DNA of 64,000 nt from Ancistrus triradiatus (taxonomy: Eukaryota; Chordata; Actinopteri; Siluriformes; Loricariidae): positions 1-64,000 of the forward strand of contig JAJAGP010000867.1 in NCBI GenBank assembly GCA_025084515.1. Reading direction: 5' to 3'. The notes under the pieces were generated by a model that worked only from the letters and a program-made list of their open reading frames with translations, searched no databases and was not told where the DNA came from. A program made the translations under genes and the position numbers. Shown piece after piece: positions 45,986 to 59,642 of the stretch; the first letter of the stretch is position 1; each line of letters starts with the position of its first letter.

Positions 45986-45989
45986 AAAG

Positions 45990-46003
45990 GGATTCTTTTG
46001 TTG

Positions 46004-46035
<32 letters not shown>

Positions 46036-46317
46036 GTTGTTGTTGTTGTTTTTTTTATGACTTTAATTATTGTTATTCTTATTATTTGTACTGTTTTTTA
46101 TTCTTGCTGGCATTACTATATTATTATTATTATTATTATTATTATTATGATTATTATTGTTGTTGTTGTTTTTGTTGTTACTATTACTAGATTTATTATT
46201 AACAATAATTATTAATTATATTTATTAACTTTATTGTATATCAGAATCATTTTTTTAGTTTGTATACATTGTTTATTAACTGTTATTAAAGTATTTGTAT
46301 TTTATTTTATTTTTCAA

Positions 46318-46367
<50 letters not shown>

Positions 46368-46375
46368 ATTCTTGT
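45990..46375. repeat. (ATT)/(GTT) triplet arrays
   Basis: ATT and GTT runs at about 46005-46050, 46118-46180 and 46318-46363, with unique AT-rich DNA between. Confidence 0.9.
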
Positions 46376-46384
46376 TTGTTTGTT

Positions 46385-46612
46385 ATTGTGTGTGTTTGAA
46401 GGAGAGTGAAACAAAGAGAAGAGGAAAACCTAAAATGGGAAAATAGTTTAATATCGATTTGTGAAGAAACAGAAGTAGGCTGAAAGGGAGGAAAACAGTA
46501 AAGAGAGCTTTAAACAGAAAAGTGGAAAAGAAAGTAAAGTTGAAGAGTGAATACTGAAAGAAGAAAAGGAGAAACAGAAAAACCACGAGAAGAGAATTAG
46601 AGCTGCGAGAGA
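46385..46612. repeat. Duplicated ~220-bp segment, copy 1
   Basis: Starts near GAGAGTGAAACAAAGAGAAG and ends near CACGAGAAGAGAATTAGAGC. Closely similar over its whole length to 53395-53612 (shared blocks include AGAAACAGAAGTAGGCTGAA and GAGTGAATACTGAAAGAAGA). Each copy follows a triplet array and a GT-containing tract. Confidence 0.9.
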
Positions 46613-46852
46613 GAAAATTTGTATGGGAATTTTAAAAAGATATTTCGGTCCAAACCTCCATAAGAAACAGAAAGGTGGTACAAATATTAGTTTGAGTTTA
46701 GGAGATTAAGAACTGACCTCAGCCTTAGTTTGTTGGTTTATTTCCGGTAGCCTACCGTGGACTGTACTGTACGGGGACTATGGATTATATAAAGTGTTTA
46801 ATGGATCAAAGTCGAGCTCCTTTTTTTTTGGTGCTGCTTCACTTGTTTGTAG

Positions 46853-47005
46853 ATGGAGAAGGACGTGTGCGAGCCCAGAGCCTGTGATGAGGCCAGCGCG
46901 TCAGTAGAGGGCGACACTGATGTGGTTTTGGAGGATGAAGAGGAGGAGGATGAAGAGGAGACCGAGAGTAACACGGAGCTGTTAGAGAGACTCAGAGAGC
47001 TGGAG
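46853..47005 (+). CDS. nckap5l: nckap5l first coding exon
   Basis: 51 codons starting MEKDVCEPRACDEASASVEG and ending TELLERLRELE; donor GAG|GTAAAA. Polypyrimidine tract and acceptor abut the ATG. Confidence 0.85.
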
Positions 47006-50000
47006 GTAAAAGGACAATAAAGAAAGTAATTCAGCTTTATTAATAATTAATACACATAATTTAATTCTGCAGGAGTAAAACTTTAATATCTATATTTTTT
47101 GGGACCGTTCCGCTATCCTGAAGGTCAGTTCCTGCACCTCTGACCGTATTTCTGATCTGTGATGTGTAATATCCTATAATCCCCCAGTAGATGGCGCTGC
47201 TGGCTCACTTTTCCAAAAAAAGAAAAAAAAAAGGACGGACTTTTTTCTGTAAGATGTGACAAAAACGAGCTTGTGCATCACTCAGCCACTAGATACGACA
47301 AAATAAATCATTAGCGATTATTTTGTTTATAAAGCGCTCTTAACGTCAGTAAAGAAGGCATTAATGAATGTTACTGGGGCACCCCAAGTCAGTGCCCGTT
47401 CCAAATTTCGATCCAGTAACTCTTAAGAACACCACCTGGAGGCCTCAGGAATCCCTGTACCAAGACCTTCTGTCTCACCCAGGCCACTTCAGATGAATCT
47501 AGGACTAGAAAAACTATTGAGGAATTAGCAAAGTTAAAGATTTTGGGTACTAGAAAAGTACAGGATTAGGAAAATGAAGGGTCTAGGGCACTAGGAAACA
47601 AGGGGGCTAGAAAAATTAAGGAATTTGAAGTGCTGGGAATGTACAAAACTGGAAATGAGGGATCTAGTACTGCTAGAGCACTAGGACTGTAGGGATCTGT
47701 GGTACTAGGAGACTGGGAAAATTGGGGCTTTAGGGTACTGGAAAAGTAGGAGAAATTAGGGTTCTAGGGTACCTGGTAAGATTAGGTAATAGTGGTACTT
47801 GGAAAATTAGGAGACTAGGAAACTTAGGGAACCTGAGTCCTAGTAAAGTAGGGGACTAGGGAAATTAGGGTTCTAGTACTAAAAAACTAGGAACATGAGG
47901 GATCTAGAAACATCTTAAATAATATGATACTCTGGAACCAGGGAAATAGGCATCTAGTGTACTAGCTAACTAAGAAAGTGAGGGAGCCATGGTTCATGGG
48001 TCCAGGAAAGTAGGAGCCTAGGGAGATCAGGGATCTAGAAACTAGGGGACTATGAAAATTAGGGATCTGGGGTACTAGGAAGGGAGGAGACCAGAGTAAA
48101 CAGACATCTAGGGTACTAATAAACTAGGGCACTAGGAAAGATAGGGCTATAGGGTTTTGGAGAAATTAGGGATCTATGGTTATAGAAAACTAGAGGACTA
48201 GGAAACTATAAGAATTTGGCGTCTAAGATACTAGTAAAGTAGAGGACGTGTGAATATAGGTATCTATAGTACTTGTAGACTAGGAAGTTAGGGCTGTAGG
48301 GTACTAAAAAATAGGAGACTACATAGAATAGGGCTCTAGTGTACTTGGGGCCTAGGAATAATAGGGATGTAATGTAGTCGGAAATAATGAGATGAGGGCT
48401 CTAATGCTAGTAAATTAAGGTACTAGGGAGTTAATCCCCTAGTGTATTAGAAAATGTGGAGAATTATGGATCTAGAACAGCAGGAAATTAGGAATTAGGA
48501 AAAGTTAGGACAACTGGTGATCTATAGTGCTAGCAGAGTACTCAGGAATCTAGTAGGAATCTGGAATACTTAAAGACCACGAAAATTGGGGCTGTGCGGA
48601 CTAGAGAAATTAGAAGTGTAGTGCAATAGGAAACTAGGGGTCCAGGGAAATTAAGCATTTAGGGTACTAGTAAACAAGGGGACTACAAAAAATTGGTACC
48701 TAGGGTACTTGGAGCCTAGGAAATGAGGGGTCTAAGGTACTAAAAAAGTAGGATACTAGAGAAATTAGAGCTTTTGTGCACTGGAAAATGAGGGGCCTAG
48801 GGAAATGTAGTATCTGGTGTCAGTAAATTAGGGTACCAGGGAAACTTTACAAGTTTAGATTATCTCCTAATATTTACGTCAAATCCCAAATTGAGCAAGC
48901 CTAGGGTGACAGTGGAAAGGAAAAACTTCAGTGGAAAAGTGTCATGAGGAAGAAACCTTGGGAGGACCAAGACTCAAAAAGGGACCCAACCTCCTTGGAT
49001 GTAGATGATAAATCTAAGAATGAAACAAATTTATCTAAACTAATAAGTCATGGAGTCATAGTTCAAATAAAATAATGTAAAAATATGCACATTTGCATTA
49101 AGTAGTCCGATACACAGAGTCACTACAGGATCCTGAGTCTAAGCAGGAAAGTCGTTGGTGCCACTTCCTCATGGCTCGGGTATGATGGGGCTGGAGCTGA
49201 TGACGGAAGCAGCTTGAGTGAAGAAGCAGCGGATGAACATCATGTGTGGGGCAGGAACTGGTACCGGAACACAGCTCGGAGAGAAAACAGAAAATGTAAT
49301 TAGTTAGATGCCATGTGTAGCATGAGACCCCGGCAACATTAGCTATAGCAGCATAGCTAGAAAGAGGAGAACTGGTAGGTAACACAGCCAAGAGGGATTA
49401 CATGAGACATTGGCAACCCCACGTTTCTGATCACCATAAGGCTCTGTGACTATGAACCTCCAGCTCTGCCCTTAGTCTAAGGCAAGATCACGAGGACCGA
49501 AGCCCAGATCAGCCAGACTGCCCACCCGACACTCCCGGCTAAAGGACACGGCAGGCAGGCCAGACATGACTCCAGACTCCGGCCCCAGTTACCCAAGCCA
49601 TGCATCCTGGTCTAAATCTAGTCAAAAGCCTGCGTAAATAAGTATGTCTTTAGCCTAGACTTAAAATTTTGGAGAGTGTCTGAGTCTCGAACAAAAGTGG
49701 GAAGTTTATTCCATAGATGGGGGCCATGTATGAGAAAGCCTTTCCCCCTGCTGTGACTTTTTTAATTCTAGGAACTAAAAGAAGTCCTGCACCCTGCAAA
49801 CGGAGTAGACGAGCTGGATTGTAAGACTCTAAGAGTTCACTCAGATAATGTGGGGCCAGGCCATGTAGAGCTTTATAAGTTATAAGAAGTATTTTGTAAT
49901 CAGTGTGGAATTTAACTGGTAACCAGTGCAGTGATGATAGAGCAGGAGTGATATGATCAAATTTTCTAGTTCGAGTTAGCACTCGGGCAGCTGCATTCTG

Positions 50001-53000
50001 AACTAAATGAAGTTTATTTATAGATTTATTGGAGCATCCAGTAAGTAAGGCGTTACAGTAATCCAATCTTGAGGTTATAAACACATGAACCAGTTTCTCT
50101 GCATCATTAAAAGAGAGGATATATCTAAGTTTAGTGATATTACGTAATTAAAAGAAAGCAATTCGAGTGATGCTGCTAATGTGCACATCAAAGGAGAGAT
50201 CTGAATCAAATATGACACCTAAGTTTTTTACAGAACCTCAGTTTTATCTGAGTTAAGTAAGAGAAAATTAAATGACATCCACTCTTTTATTTCCTTTACA
50301 CAGTCCTCAATTTTGTTGATTGTAAGGCCGTCATTTGGTTTGGCTGATATGTACAGCTGTGTATCATCTGCATAGCAGTGGAAACTAATGCCATGTTTAC
50401 GAATAACTGAGCTTAGTGGCAGCATGTACAGAGAGAATAAAAGCGGGCCAAGCACTAAAGGCACACCATACTTCACTTTTGAGAGCTTAGAGCGTAGATT
50501 ATTTACATGAACAAGAAAAGAAACACATCCCTTATCTGAGGACATTACCAAGTCATTTAGTACGCTAATTAATGCTGTTTCAGTACTATGATGGGGCCTG
50601 AAGCCAGACTGAAATGTTTCATAAATATCATTCCTTTGGAGGTAACTGCAGAGCTGCTGATAGACAGCTTTTTCTAAGATTTTGGACAGAAACGGTAGAT
50701 TTGAAATTGGTCTATAATTAGATATCACACAAGGGTCAAGATTGGCTTTTTTAATCAGTGGTTTGATAACGGCAGACTTAAAGGATTTGGGCACATAACC
50801 AAAGGTAAGGGATGAATTTAAAATAACTAACTGTGGCTCTATAATACTAGGTATTACTTGTTTGAGTAAACGTGTAGGAATTTGGTCTAATAAACATGTT
50901 GATGACTGAGATGATCTGATCAGTGTGAATAGTTCAGTATTAGTAATTGGTGTAAAAGATTCTAATCTTGATTTACAGCTCATTAAACAGATGTCTTCAC
51001 TAGTGCTGCATCTGGAAGGTTGCTAAATAGTTTGGTGATGTGATGAGCATCGAGTTTGATGCCTAATGTTTTCTATCTTATCATTAAAGAAAGTCATGAA
51101 ATCATTACTGTTAAAATTAAACAGAACATGAGAATCACTTTCTGTAGGGTTTTCTGTTAATTTGAAGACTGTATTAAAGAGAAATCTTGGATTATTCTTA
51201 TTTTTCTCTATGATTGAGGAAAAATATGCAGCTTTAGCTTTAGTGAGGGCATGCTTATACTCTGTCAAATCAAGTCAAGTCAGACTTATTTATATAGCAC
51301 TTTTTACAGTGGAGCATTGTCTCAAAGCAACTTTACAAGTTTAGATTATCTCCTAATATCTATGTACGAACATTTTCTTCCAATTCTTCTTCAACAACCA
51401 CTTCGTTTTGAAAGTTGTCCCACTGACGAGAGGTCCGACCGGGTCTCGTCCAAAACCGGCGACGCTGGGGGCGGGAACTGCTTCGTGGGTGTGATGCATA
51501 TAGTAGTGACCTCCGGAAAGCCTGGAAGGAGTTTTGCAAAAAGTCCGTTTTCAGTGACCTAAAACGCCGGTTCAGCGACTATTCCCTGCTGTAGGCTTGG
51601 TCACCTCGCTGCATTGGGATGGGGCCAGAGCACAATACTGCATCGGACATTGCCTTCGCCACTCTAAACACCTCTACAAAATTAGCCTTAGTAACCTCTG
51701 ACTGGCGAAGGCGTATATCATTAGCCCCTACATGAATAACTATCCTAGAGAATCTACGGCTCTCGAGTTGACCAAGACTCTTTACAATGTCCGGCACTCT
51801 GCCTCCCGGGATACATGTAACTCTAGCTGCTGGTGTCCCTAAAGGGGTAGCTAATTTCACGTGTATAGAGTCACCTATGACCAGAGCTCTTTCAACAGGC
51901 TGTTCAGTGGGTGCATGACTGAGGAGGGTAAACCTGTTGGACAGGTAAAGAGTGATGCTCTCGTGGGCTAGATTTACTAGATTTACGAATACATAGCCAA
52001 ACCGTCACCCTGCTGCGAGGGCAAGGTGGTTCCACCTCAGGTGTTATCAGGATTATTTATTCTGATTAAGATGAAGAGAAAACGTTTTAAACCCCAGACT
52101 TCATAACTCAGCAATCACTCGGGCTGTTTCTTATCAGTTAAGGACGTGGTTATTTAATCAGAATCCTGCGTTTGCTTTGTGAAATTAAAGTGTGGCACGC
52201 CAGAGACTGATTCGGATCGGTTCTGTGCAGAAAGTTTTGCTTTGCTCTAATCAATCAAATCTTCAACCAGATCGAACAGAAGACGCTCGAGAGAGATCGG
52301 ACGGTGTGCCCTTTAGAAATGTCATGTCCTCTATAGAAAAACATTTCCCTTCAGCGCCTGGGCTGACCGGGTCAGCATCAAAACCCATCATTTAACCGAC
52401 ACCTGGCTCCCTAAAAGCTCTGCACCCCTTTCAGATTTCCAGTTACTGACGTCACTCGGGACTTTTCCCTCTTCTCATATGCCCTGCGTCACGGCCTCCT
52501 ACTGTCTCTGTGATCCTCTGTCATTCTTATCGGGTCATTCCTTTAATACACGGCGAGGTGTTTTAATAACACGCTGACCGGGATCAGGATTCCCCCCGTG
52601 TCTGCAGATAATGAAGAGCGCTGCAGTTAATTACTCACTTTGAATATTAAGAGCTCTGCATCAGACACTCCTCTGATCGACTCATCTTAAAGTCAGAGGC
52701 GTTTCAGTCCAGAGCTTAATAACAGTTATTTCCTCTCTCCAGGCTGAGAACATTTCCCTCGCTCTGGCCAACGAGAGTCAGAGAGAAGCGTACGAGAGGT
52801 GTTTAGACGAGGTAAGACTCCAAACACCTAGGACTAACACCACAATTATGACGTGGACAAAGAGGACATCCAGGACAGTTAGGCTCTAATGTAGGAAAGA
52901 TGTGGAACAAGCAAATATGAAAATCTGAGGGATGAGAAAATTCGGAGAGGTTGGAAAAACAGAACCTAATAAATGAAGGAAACTAGAGGGTTAGGATTTT

Positions 53001-53148
53001 TAGGAAAATTAGGAATCTAGGGACCTAATAAAGTTATAGAGCTATAAAAGCAATGGCTAGGAAAATTATTATTATTATTATTAATATTACTTTTATTAGT
53101 ATATTGGTATTGTTATTATTATCATTATTATTATGATTAATAATAATG

Positions 53149-53201
<53 letters not shown>

Positions 53202-53321
53202 TAATAACAATAATAATAATAATTATTGTTATTATTATTATAATAAATGTTTTATCATTATTTTTATTGGAATTAGTGTTATTGTTGTTATTATTATTAT
53301 TATTGTGGTAATTGTATGGTT

Positions 53322-53396
<75 letters not shown>

Positions 53397-56300
53397 ACAG
53401 AGAGTGAAACAAGGGGAAGGAAATCCTAAAATGAGAAAATATTTTAATATTGATTTGAGAAGAAACAGAAGTAGGCTGAAAAAGAGAAAATAGTAAAGAG
53501 AGCCTTAAACAGAAAAGTGGAAAAGAAAATAAAGTTAAAGAGTGAATACTGAAAGAAGAAAAGGAGAAAAGGAAAATCCACGAGAAGAGAATTAGAGCTG
53601 TGTAACAGAACTGAATGGAACAGGGGAGCAGAGTAACGAGGGATTCTGTGGGATTATAGGAATGAGGGGAACGAAATAAAGCAAGAGAAAATTAAGAGGA
53701 TAAGTAAGAAGTGAACGGAGCTGATTTAGGGACGGAGGGAAACCAGGGAAAATTAGAGAGCTAATGAGTGATGGATGTTAGGATGCTGAATATCTGTTAA
53801 TATTTTTATTTGTTTTTTTCTATATTAGGTGGCGAATCACGTGGTGCAGGCTCTACTCAACCAGAAGGTACGAGTGTAGAGCACACGCTTTATAAACGTT
53901 AGGTCATTAGCATTGTCCTTATACGAATATCTTATGAACTTTTATCACCTCGCATCTTCAGTAGGGGATCAGAGTGAGTGCTGGTTACCATGGTGATGCT
54001 GTGTTTGATCTTTGTGCTGAAATAGACTGTTAATGCACCAACAAGCATTACGCGGGTCTAATTCAGAACGGAGAGCATTATTTCCTTTAATTCTGAGTAA
54101 CGTTCAGGTAGGGTGTAATGGCACAGCTGTACGGTCCAGCCTTTGATCCTGAACTCTAGTCTGGAGTTTGGCATGTTCTCCCAGTGTCCTGAGCAGAACT
54201 GCGTACCTGGGTTATCTGGAGTCTGAACAGGACGTTACTGCGTTACCCGGCGCGTTCAGACGTGGTGTGTTATGTTATTTTCGATCCTGACGTCCCCTGA
54301 AGCGTTTGATCACAGGACGGCCTGCCAGGAAACAACATGTGATTAATAACAGTGATAAGTCTCACTCTGCTTAACCGCTGCTGGGAACGTCCGAAATTAG
54401 CACCCGAAGGTTTTGGAAATCAGGAATCGCTGAACAGCCTAAATCACTGTAACGCTGCAGGCACCCATACTTAGGGGCTCTGTCCGAAATGGTCTCTGTT
54501 TCCTAACTTTACTAGTCCTTACATGTCCTAATTCCTTTTAGTTTCTTAACTTCACAAATCCCTTAGTTTTCCACCTTCACCATTTCCCTTGTGTCCTGCC
54601 TTTACTGATGCCCCAGTTTATTAACTGTTAGTCCCTTAGTTTGCTAGCAGTATTAGTGCCCTCAAATCCATACACAAACACACACACACACCTGGTCACA
54701 TGACTGTCCTGGTTTACTGAAGCTGACCTCACCTCAGAGGTGGGATATGGACTGTATCCCATGGTTCCAACATGTGTGTGTGTTTGTGTGTGTGTGTGCA
54801 GGATCTGAGGGAGGAGTGTATAAAACTGAAGATGAGAGTGTTTGATCTGGAGAGACAGAACCGAACACTGACCGACATCCTGACCCACAAACTGCACCTC
54901 AGCTCCACCCCACTGCAGCAGGTACACACACACACACACACACACACACATATTATAGGGGCAGTGAGTGTATGGAACACTGTTTTGCAGTACGAGTAGT
55001 TATTTTTTTATTATTTCATTACATGTTCTATTTTATTATATTTTCTATTTATTATATTTATTATTTTAGAATATTATTTATTTTATTTGTTAAATTTACT
55101 ATTACATTCACTAATTTATTTATTTTATTTACTGTTTGATTTAAACTTTTTATTATATGTACTGTTTTTATACTCTCTAATGTATTGTATATATTCTTTT
55201 ATTTTATTTTTATTTCTTATTTATATTTCTTTTGTTTCGTTTTTTTATTATACTCTCTAATTAATTTATTATTGCATTATATTTACTATCTTATTATACT
55301 TTCTATTTGATTTCTTTCACTTATTATTGTATGGAATACTGTTAAGCAGTGCATTAGTAGGACCAGTCTTTATTAATTTCTTTAGTGCACCCTGCTGCCT
55401 CGTTAGTTAGTTCCCCTCCTGCCAATCAGCGCTCGTTATTAATCCTGATGGGCGGTGCAGTTAGCTGTACAGCCTGTCCTTATCCACAGAGCATCATCAG
55501 GACTAACAGCAGGGGGCTCCACCGGTCATGCGCCGAATATTTGTAAGCTGGTGGGCGTTGGACTCGGCCCAGGCTGGGGACGGCCCGGTACAGGGCACCA
55601 GAGAGGATGTCCCGGTTACCTCAGATGACCGAGATGTGTTTGATCTCAGAATGGGAACGAGCACCTCCAGCTCCGAGGCCGGAAAAGAGTAGGGAAAAAA
55701 TCCCACCCCTAGTGGAGGAATCTGAGTAACTCCCCCTCTCCTCCTTCTCCTCCCCCTCCCCTCCTCCTGGTGACTGAATATGCCATGCCACCAAAACTGC
55801 TACCCGCTAGATGGCATGAGAATCTACAGTGACTGCACTTATACCGGATGAAATAACACACACAGACTACTATAGCTTCTTTTATTAAATTCTGTACATT
55901 TTTATTTGTTATTTTATAATACTCTTTATTTCATGGTATTATATTTTCCATAGTATATACAGTATTATATTTACTATTTTATTTGTTATTTCTCTTTATT
56001 TTATTTAATCTTTTATATTTTTTATTTTTCTCCATTTTATTTATTTGTCTTTATTTTATTTAGTATTTTATTATACTCCATTCTGTTTATTTCATTTATT
56101 ATTTTATTATAATTACTAATTTATTGAATTTATTATTTTTATTTTATTATATTTTATTTTATTATATAATATTTTCTATTTTATTTATTATATTTACTAT
56201 TTTTGTATATTGTCTATTGTTTAGTGAATATTTACTGTTATATTCACTATTTTATTTACTATTTTATTATTGATATATTTATTATTACTAATATATTTAT

Positions 56301-56733
56301 TATTTAATTATTTTATTCTATTCTTTGTTTTATTATATTATATTTACTTTTTAAATTATATTCAGTTTTTTATTTATTAATTTATTATATTTAGTATTTT
56401 ATTTTTTGTATTTTTATTTATCTTATTCTTTATTTTATTTAGTATTTTATTGCATTCTATTTATTTCATTTATTACTTTACTATATTTACTATTTTATTA
56501 TTCTTTATTTCTTTTATTTTGTTTAGTATTTTATTATACTCTTTTATATTTTATTATATTCTACATTTAATTTGTTATATTTACTATTTTATCATATTCT
56601 TTATTTTAATTGTATTTGTTATATTTCAAATTTTATTATATTATGTATTTTATTTATTATACTTACTATGTTATTATATTCCGTATTTGATCATACTCTC
56701 TCTATTCACCTGAACATACATGTGAGTGTAACT

Positions 56734-56819
<86 letters not shown>

Positions 56820-57197
56820 GACAGCGGGAGGGGATGTGTATGTGCAGGAACGGCGTAGGGAAACTTATTTAGAGTTTAAAGTTACAGCATCTGTTAGATG
56901 TGAATGTACTTCTGCTCTCAGTAAGAAATGCTGTGATTCAGAGAAATGACAGACGAATCACAGTCTGGGAGCTTTTTAAATGCCCATGTGATGCAGTGTC
57001 TGTCTGCGCTGGGTAAAGGTGGCATGTGCCAGAGCGACGGGATTAGGATGTGGGTCCTGGAGTCGCCCCACATGGAGCGGAGGAACACACGCCAGGAATT
57101 AATGTTCAGTCGAGTTTACACTCCATCACTCACTTTTTATAGATTTATAGAAATCTTACTGTGCCTAGCGCCCCCTGGACTCGCAGTCTGCCAGCAT

Positions 57198-57232
<35 letters not shown>

Positions 57233-57342
57233 AACTGAACCTCATTAGAGTTAAATATGCGTAATAATATGCATCAGCGATGATGAGTTTTTACGTACCG
57301 AAGCGTTTTCTTTCCACGCTGCAGCCTGCACCGCCACAAACA

Positions 57343-57374
<32 letters not shown>

Positions 57375-57973
57375 GTGCGTGTGTGTGTAAAATGTGAGTT
57401 AATTAAATAGAATGAATCAAAAACAATCAGAATAATAATAATAATAATCATGCTGCATCGTGGGTTTTCTGAACTGTTTTCCCATTAGAGGAATAAGAAA
57501 AGTGCTGGGGAGATGATGTTCCTTATTGATTGATTGATTGATTGATTTGATCTGTAGCTGAATTGTTTAAACATTAATCATCCATCACTGTGTTCATCTG
57601 CTCTGCGTTACACACACCTAAAAATACACACCCTTATAAAACGCTTCCCTAAAGTGCTTTGTGTTTGTTTGTTGTGACATTTGATATGTTATCTGTTCCG
57701 TCTCTCTCAGCTGACAGGTCATTTGGCTTCGGATCAATTTTATTATTATTCCACGTCTTCTCTTTCATTTCTGTGCCTGGAGGGAAGCTGTTCATTTATT
57801 ATCATTTATTATTTTTACTCTTAAAAATGAAAAACTCACTATTTTCCGGTCTTTTTCCCCCCTCTGCTTTCCTTCTGTTATTCTTACGACACTTTTCTCT
57901 GAAGGTTCTTTCCTCTGGAGTATTAAAGCTCTCTGGAGGGAAAATGAGAGGCAGAGTGTCATAGTGTCATAGA

Positions 57974-58016
<43 letters not shown>

Positions 58017-58760
58017 CTGTCTGTTAATTTATTTATTTATTCGTTCTCATTTGTTAATGCACTGTTCGAACAGCTCTGATCTCTCCACTGTTCCATTAGG
58101 TTATTTATTTGAATTTATAAATTCTATTACGGCTCAATAACTTTAGAAACAAACATGGATCATTTTATCCTGGCAGCAGAGCAACGAGAAACTGAAATGG
58201 AATTAAATCTAGTGGAAGCATTTCTCATTTATGCTCTGTAAGCACACAGAAATTCTACTGCACATCACCAGCACTGACTAACCATCATCTAACCACTAAC
58301 CATAATCGAATCACTAACTCTATCTAACCATTAACTAACCATAATGTATTCATAATTTAACCATTTACGAATTATAATCTTACCATTAATGTTCTATTCA
58401 CTACCAATAACGTAACAAGTAACTCTCAATTAACTACTCATAATCTAACAATTAACTAGCCATAATCTATTTTTAATTTTACTCTAACCATGAGCTAACA
58501 CTTAATGTATTATGAGATAACATTAACTAACCATGATCTAATCACTAACTATCAATAACGGTCAATAAACTGACTAACCATATATAGTCTAACCATAATG
58601 TAATCATAATCTAACCATTAACCAACCATTAACAATCTATCCATAACCTAACCATTAACTATCAATAAATTAACCACCATATAACTATTAATTAATTATA
58701 CATTTATTATAAAATAACCACAATCTAACCATAAGTGAGTGAGTGAGTGAGTGAGTGAGT

Positions 58761-58818
<58 letters not shown>

Positions 58819-59586
58819 GAGAGTGAGAGAGTGAGAGAGTGAGTGAGTGAGTGAGTGAGTGAGTGAGTGAGTGAGTGTGTGCGTTAGAGAGAGAGAGTGA
58901 GTGATGAGTGAGAGAGAGTGAGTGAGAGAGTGAGTATGTGTGTGTGAGAGAGAGAGAGTGTGTGTGTGAGAGAGAGAGTGAGTGTGTGTGTGAGAGAGAG
59001 AGTGAGTGAGTGAGAGAGTGAGTATGTGTGTGAGAGAGTGAGTGAGAGAGTGAGTGAGTGAGTGTGTGTGTGAGAGAGTATGTGTGTGTGAGAGAGAGTG
59101 AGTGAGTTTGTGTGAGAGAGAGAGTGAGTGAGTATGTGTGTGAGAGAGAGTGAGTGTGTGTGAGAGAGAGTGAGTGAGAGAGTATGTGTGTGAGAGAGAG
59201 AGAGTGAGTGAGTGTGTGTGAGAGAGTGAGTGAGTATGTGTGTGAGAGAGAGTGAGTGTGTGTGAGAGAGAGAGTGAGTGAGTGAGTGTGTGTGAGAGAG
59301 TGAGTGAGTATGTGTGTGAGAGAGAGTGAGTGTGTGTGAGAGAGAGTGAGTGAGTGAGTGTGTGTGAGAGAGAGTGAGTGAGTGTGTGTGAGAGAGAGAG
59401 AGAGTGAGAGAGTGAGTGAGTTAGTTAGTGAGAGCTGGAGCTGGAGGTGTTTATTGAAGCGTTATCCAGTGAGAGTCGGAGTTCAGATATAATCAGGTGA
59501 CGGGTTTGTAATATAAACAGGTTTGGTGTGTAAGTGCTGGCTCTCCAGCTCTGAGTGTCTGTAATGTTATGGTAATGAATACACTC

Positions 59587-59642
<56 letters not shown>

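Larger units (their letters stand above)
48840..51960 (-). mobile_element. Degraded LINE (L2/CR1-like superfamily) with flanking repeat halves
   Basis: Minus-strand non-LTR retrotransposon remnant inside nckap5l intron 1. From its 5' side: an ORF1 esterase-like piece (51579-51860), a short pre-RT piece (51023-51268), RT (50228-50983) and a C-terminal piece (49650-50084, SRLDYCNALL, LHWLPV, ALHGLAP). The endonuclease is missing. At 48843-48980 and 51281-51365 are parts of the teleost repeat with TTTATATAGCACTTTTTACA and AAGCCTAGGGTGACAGTGG. These two share an identical 31-bp stretch. Confidence 0.8.

Noticed and set aside
53137..53412. 91-aa His/Thr, Asn, Tyr-rich minus-strand ORF
   Set aside because: Pure translation of GT and AAT microsatellites.
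57659..57964. 101-aa hydrophobic plus-strand ORF
   Set aside because: Phe/Leu-rich translation of AT- and pyrimidine-rich intron DNA; no splice context or known family.
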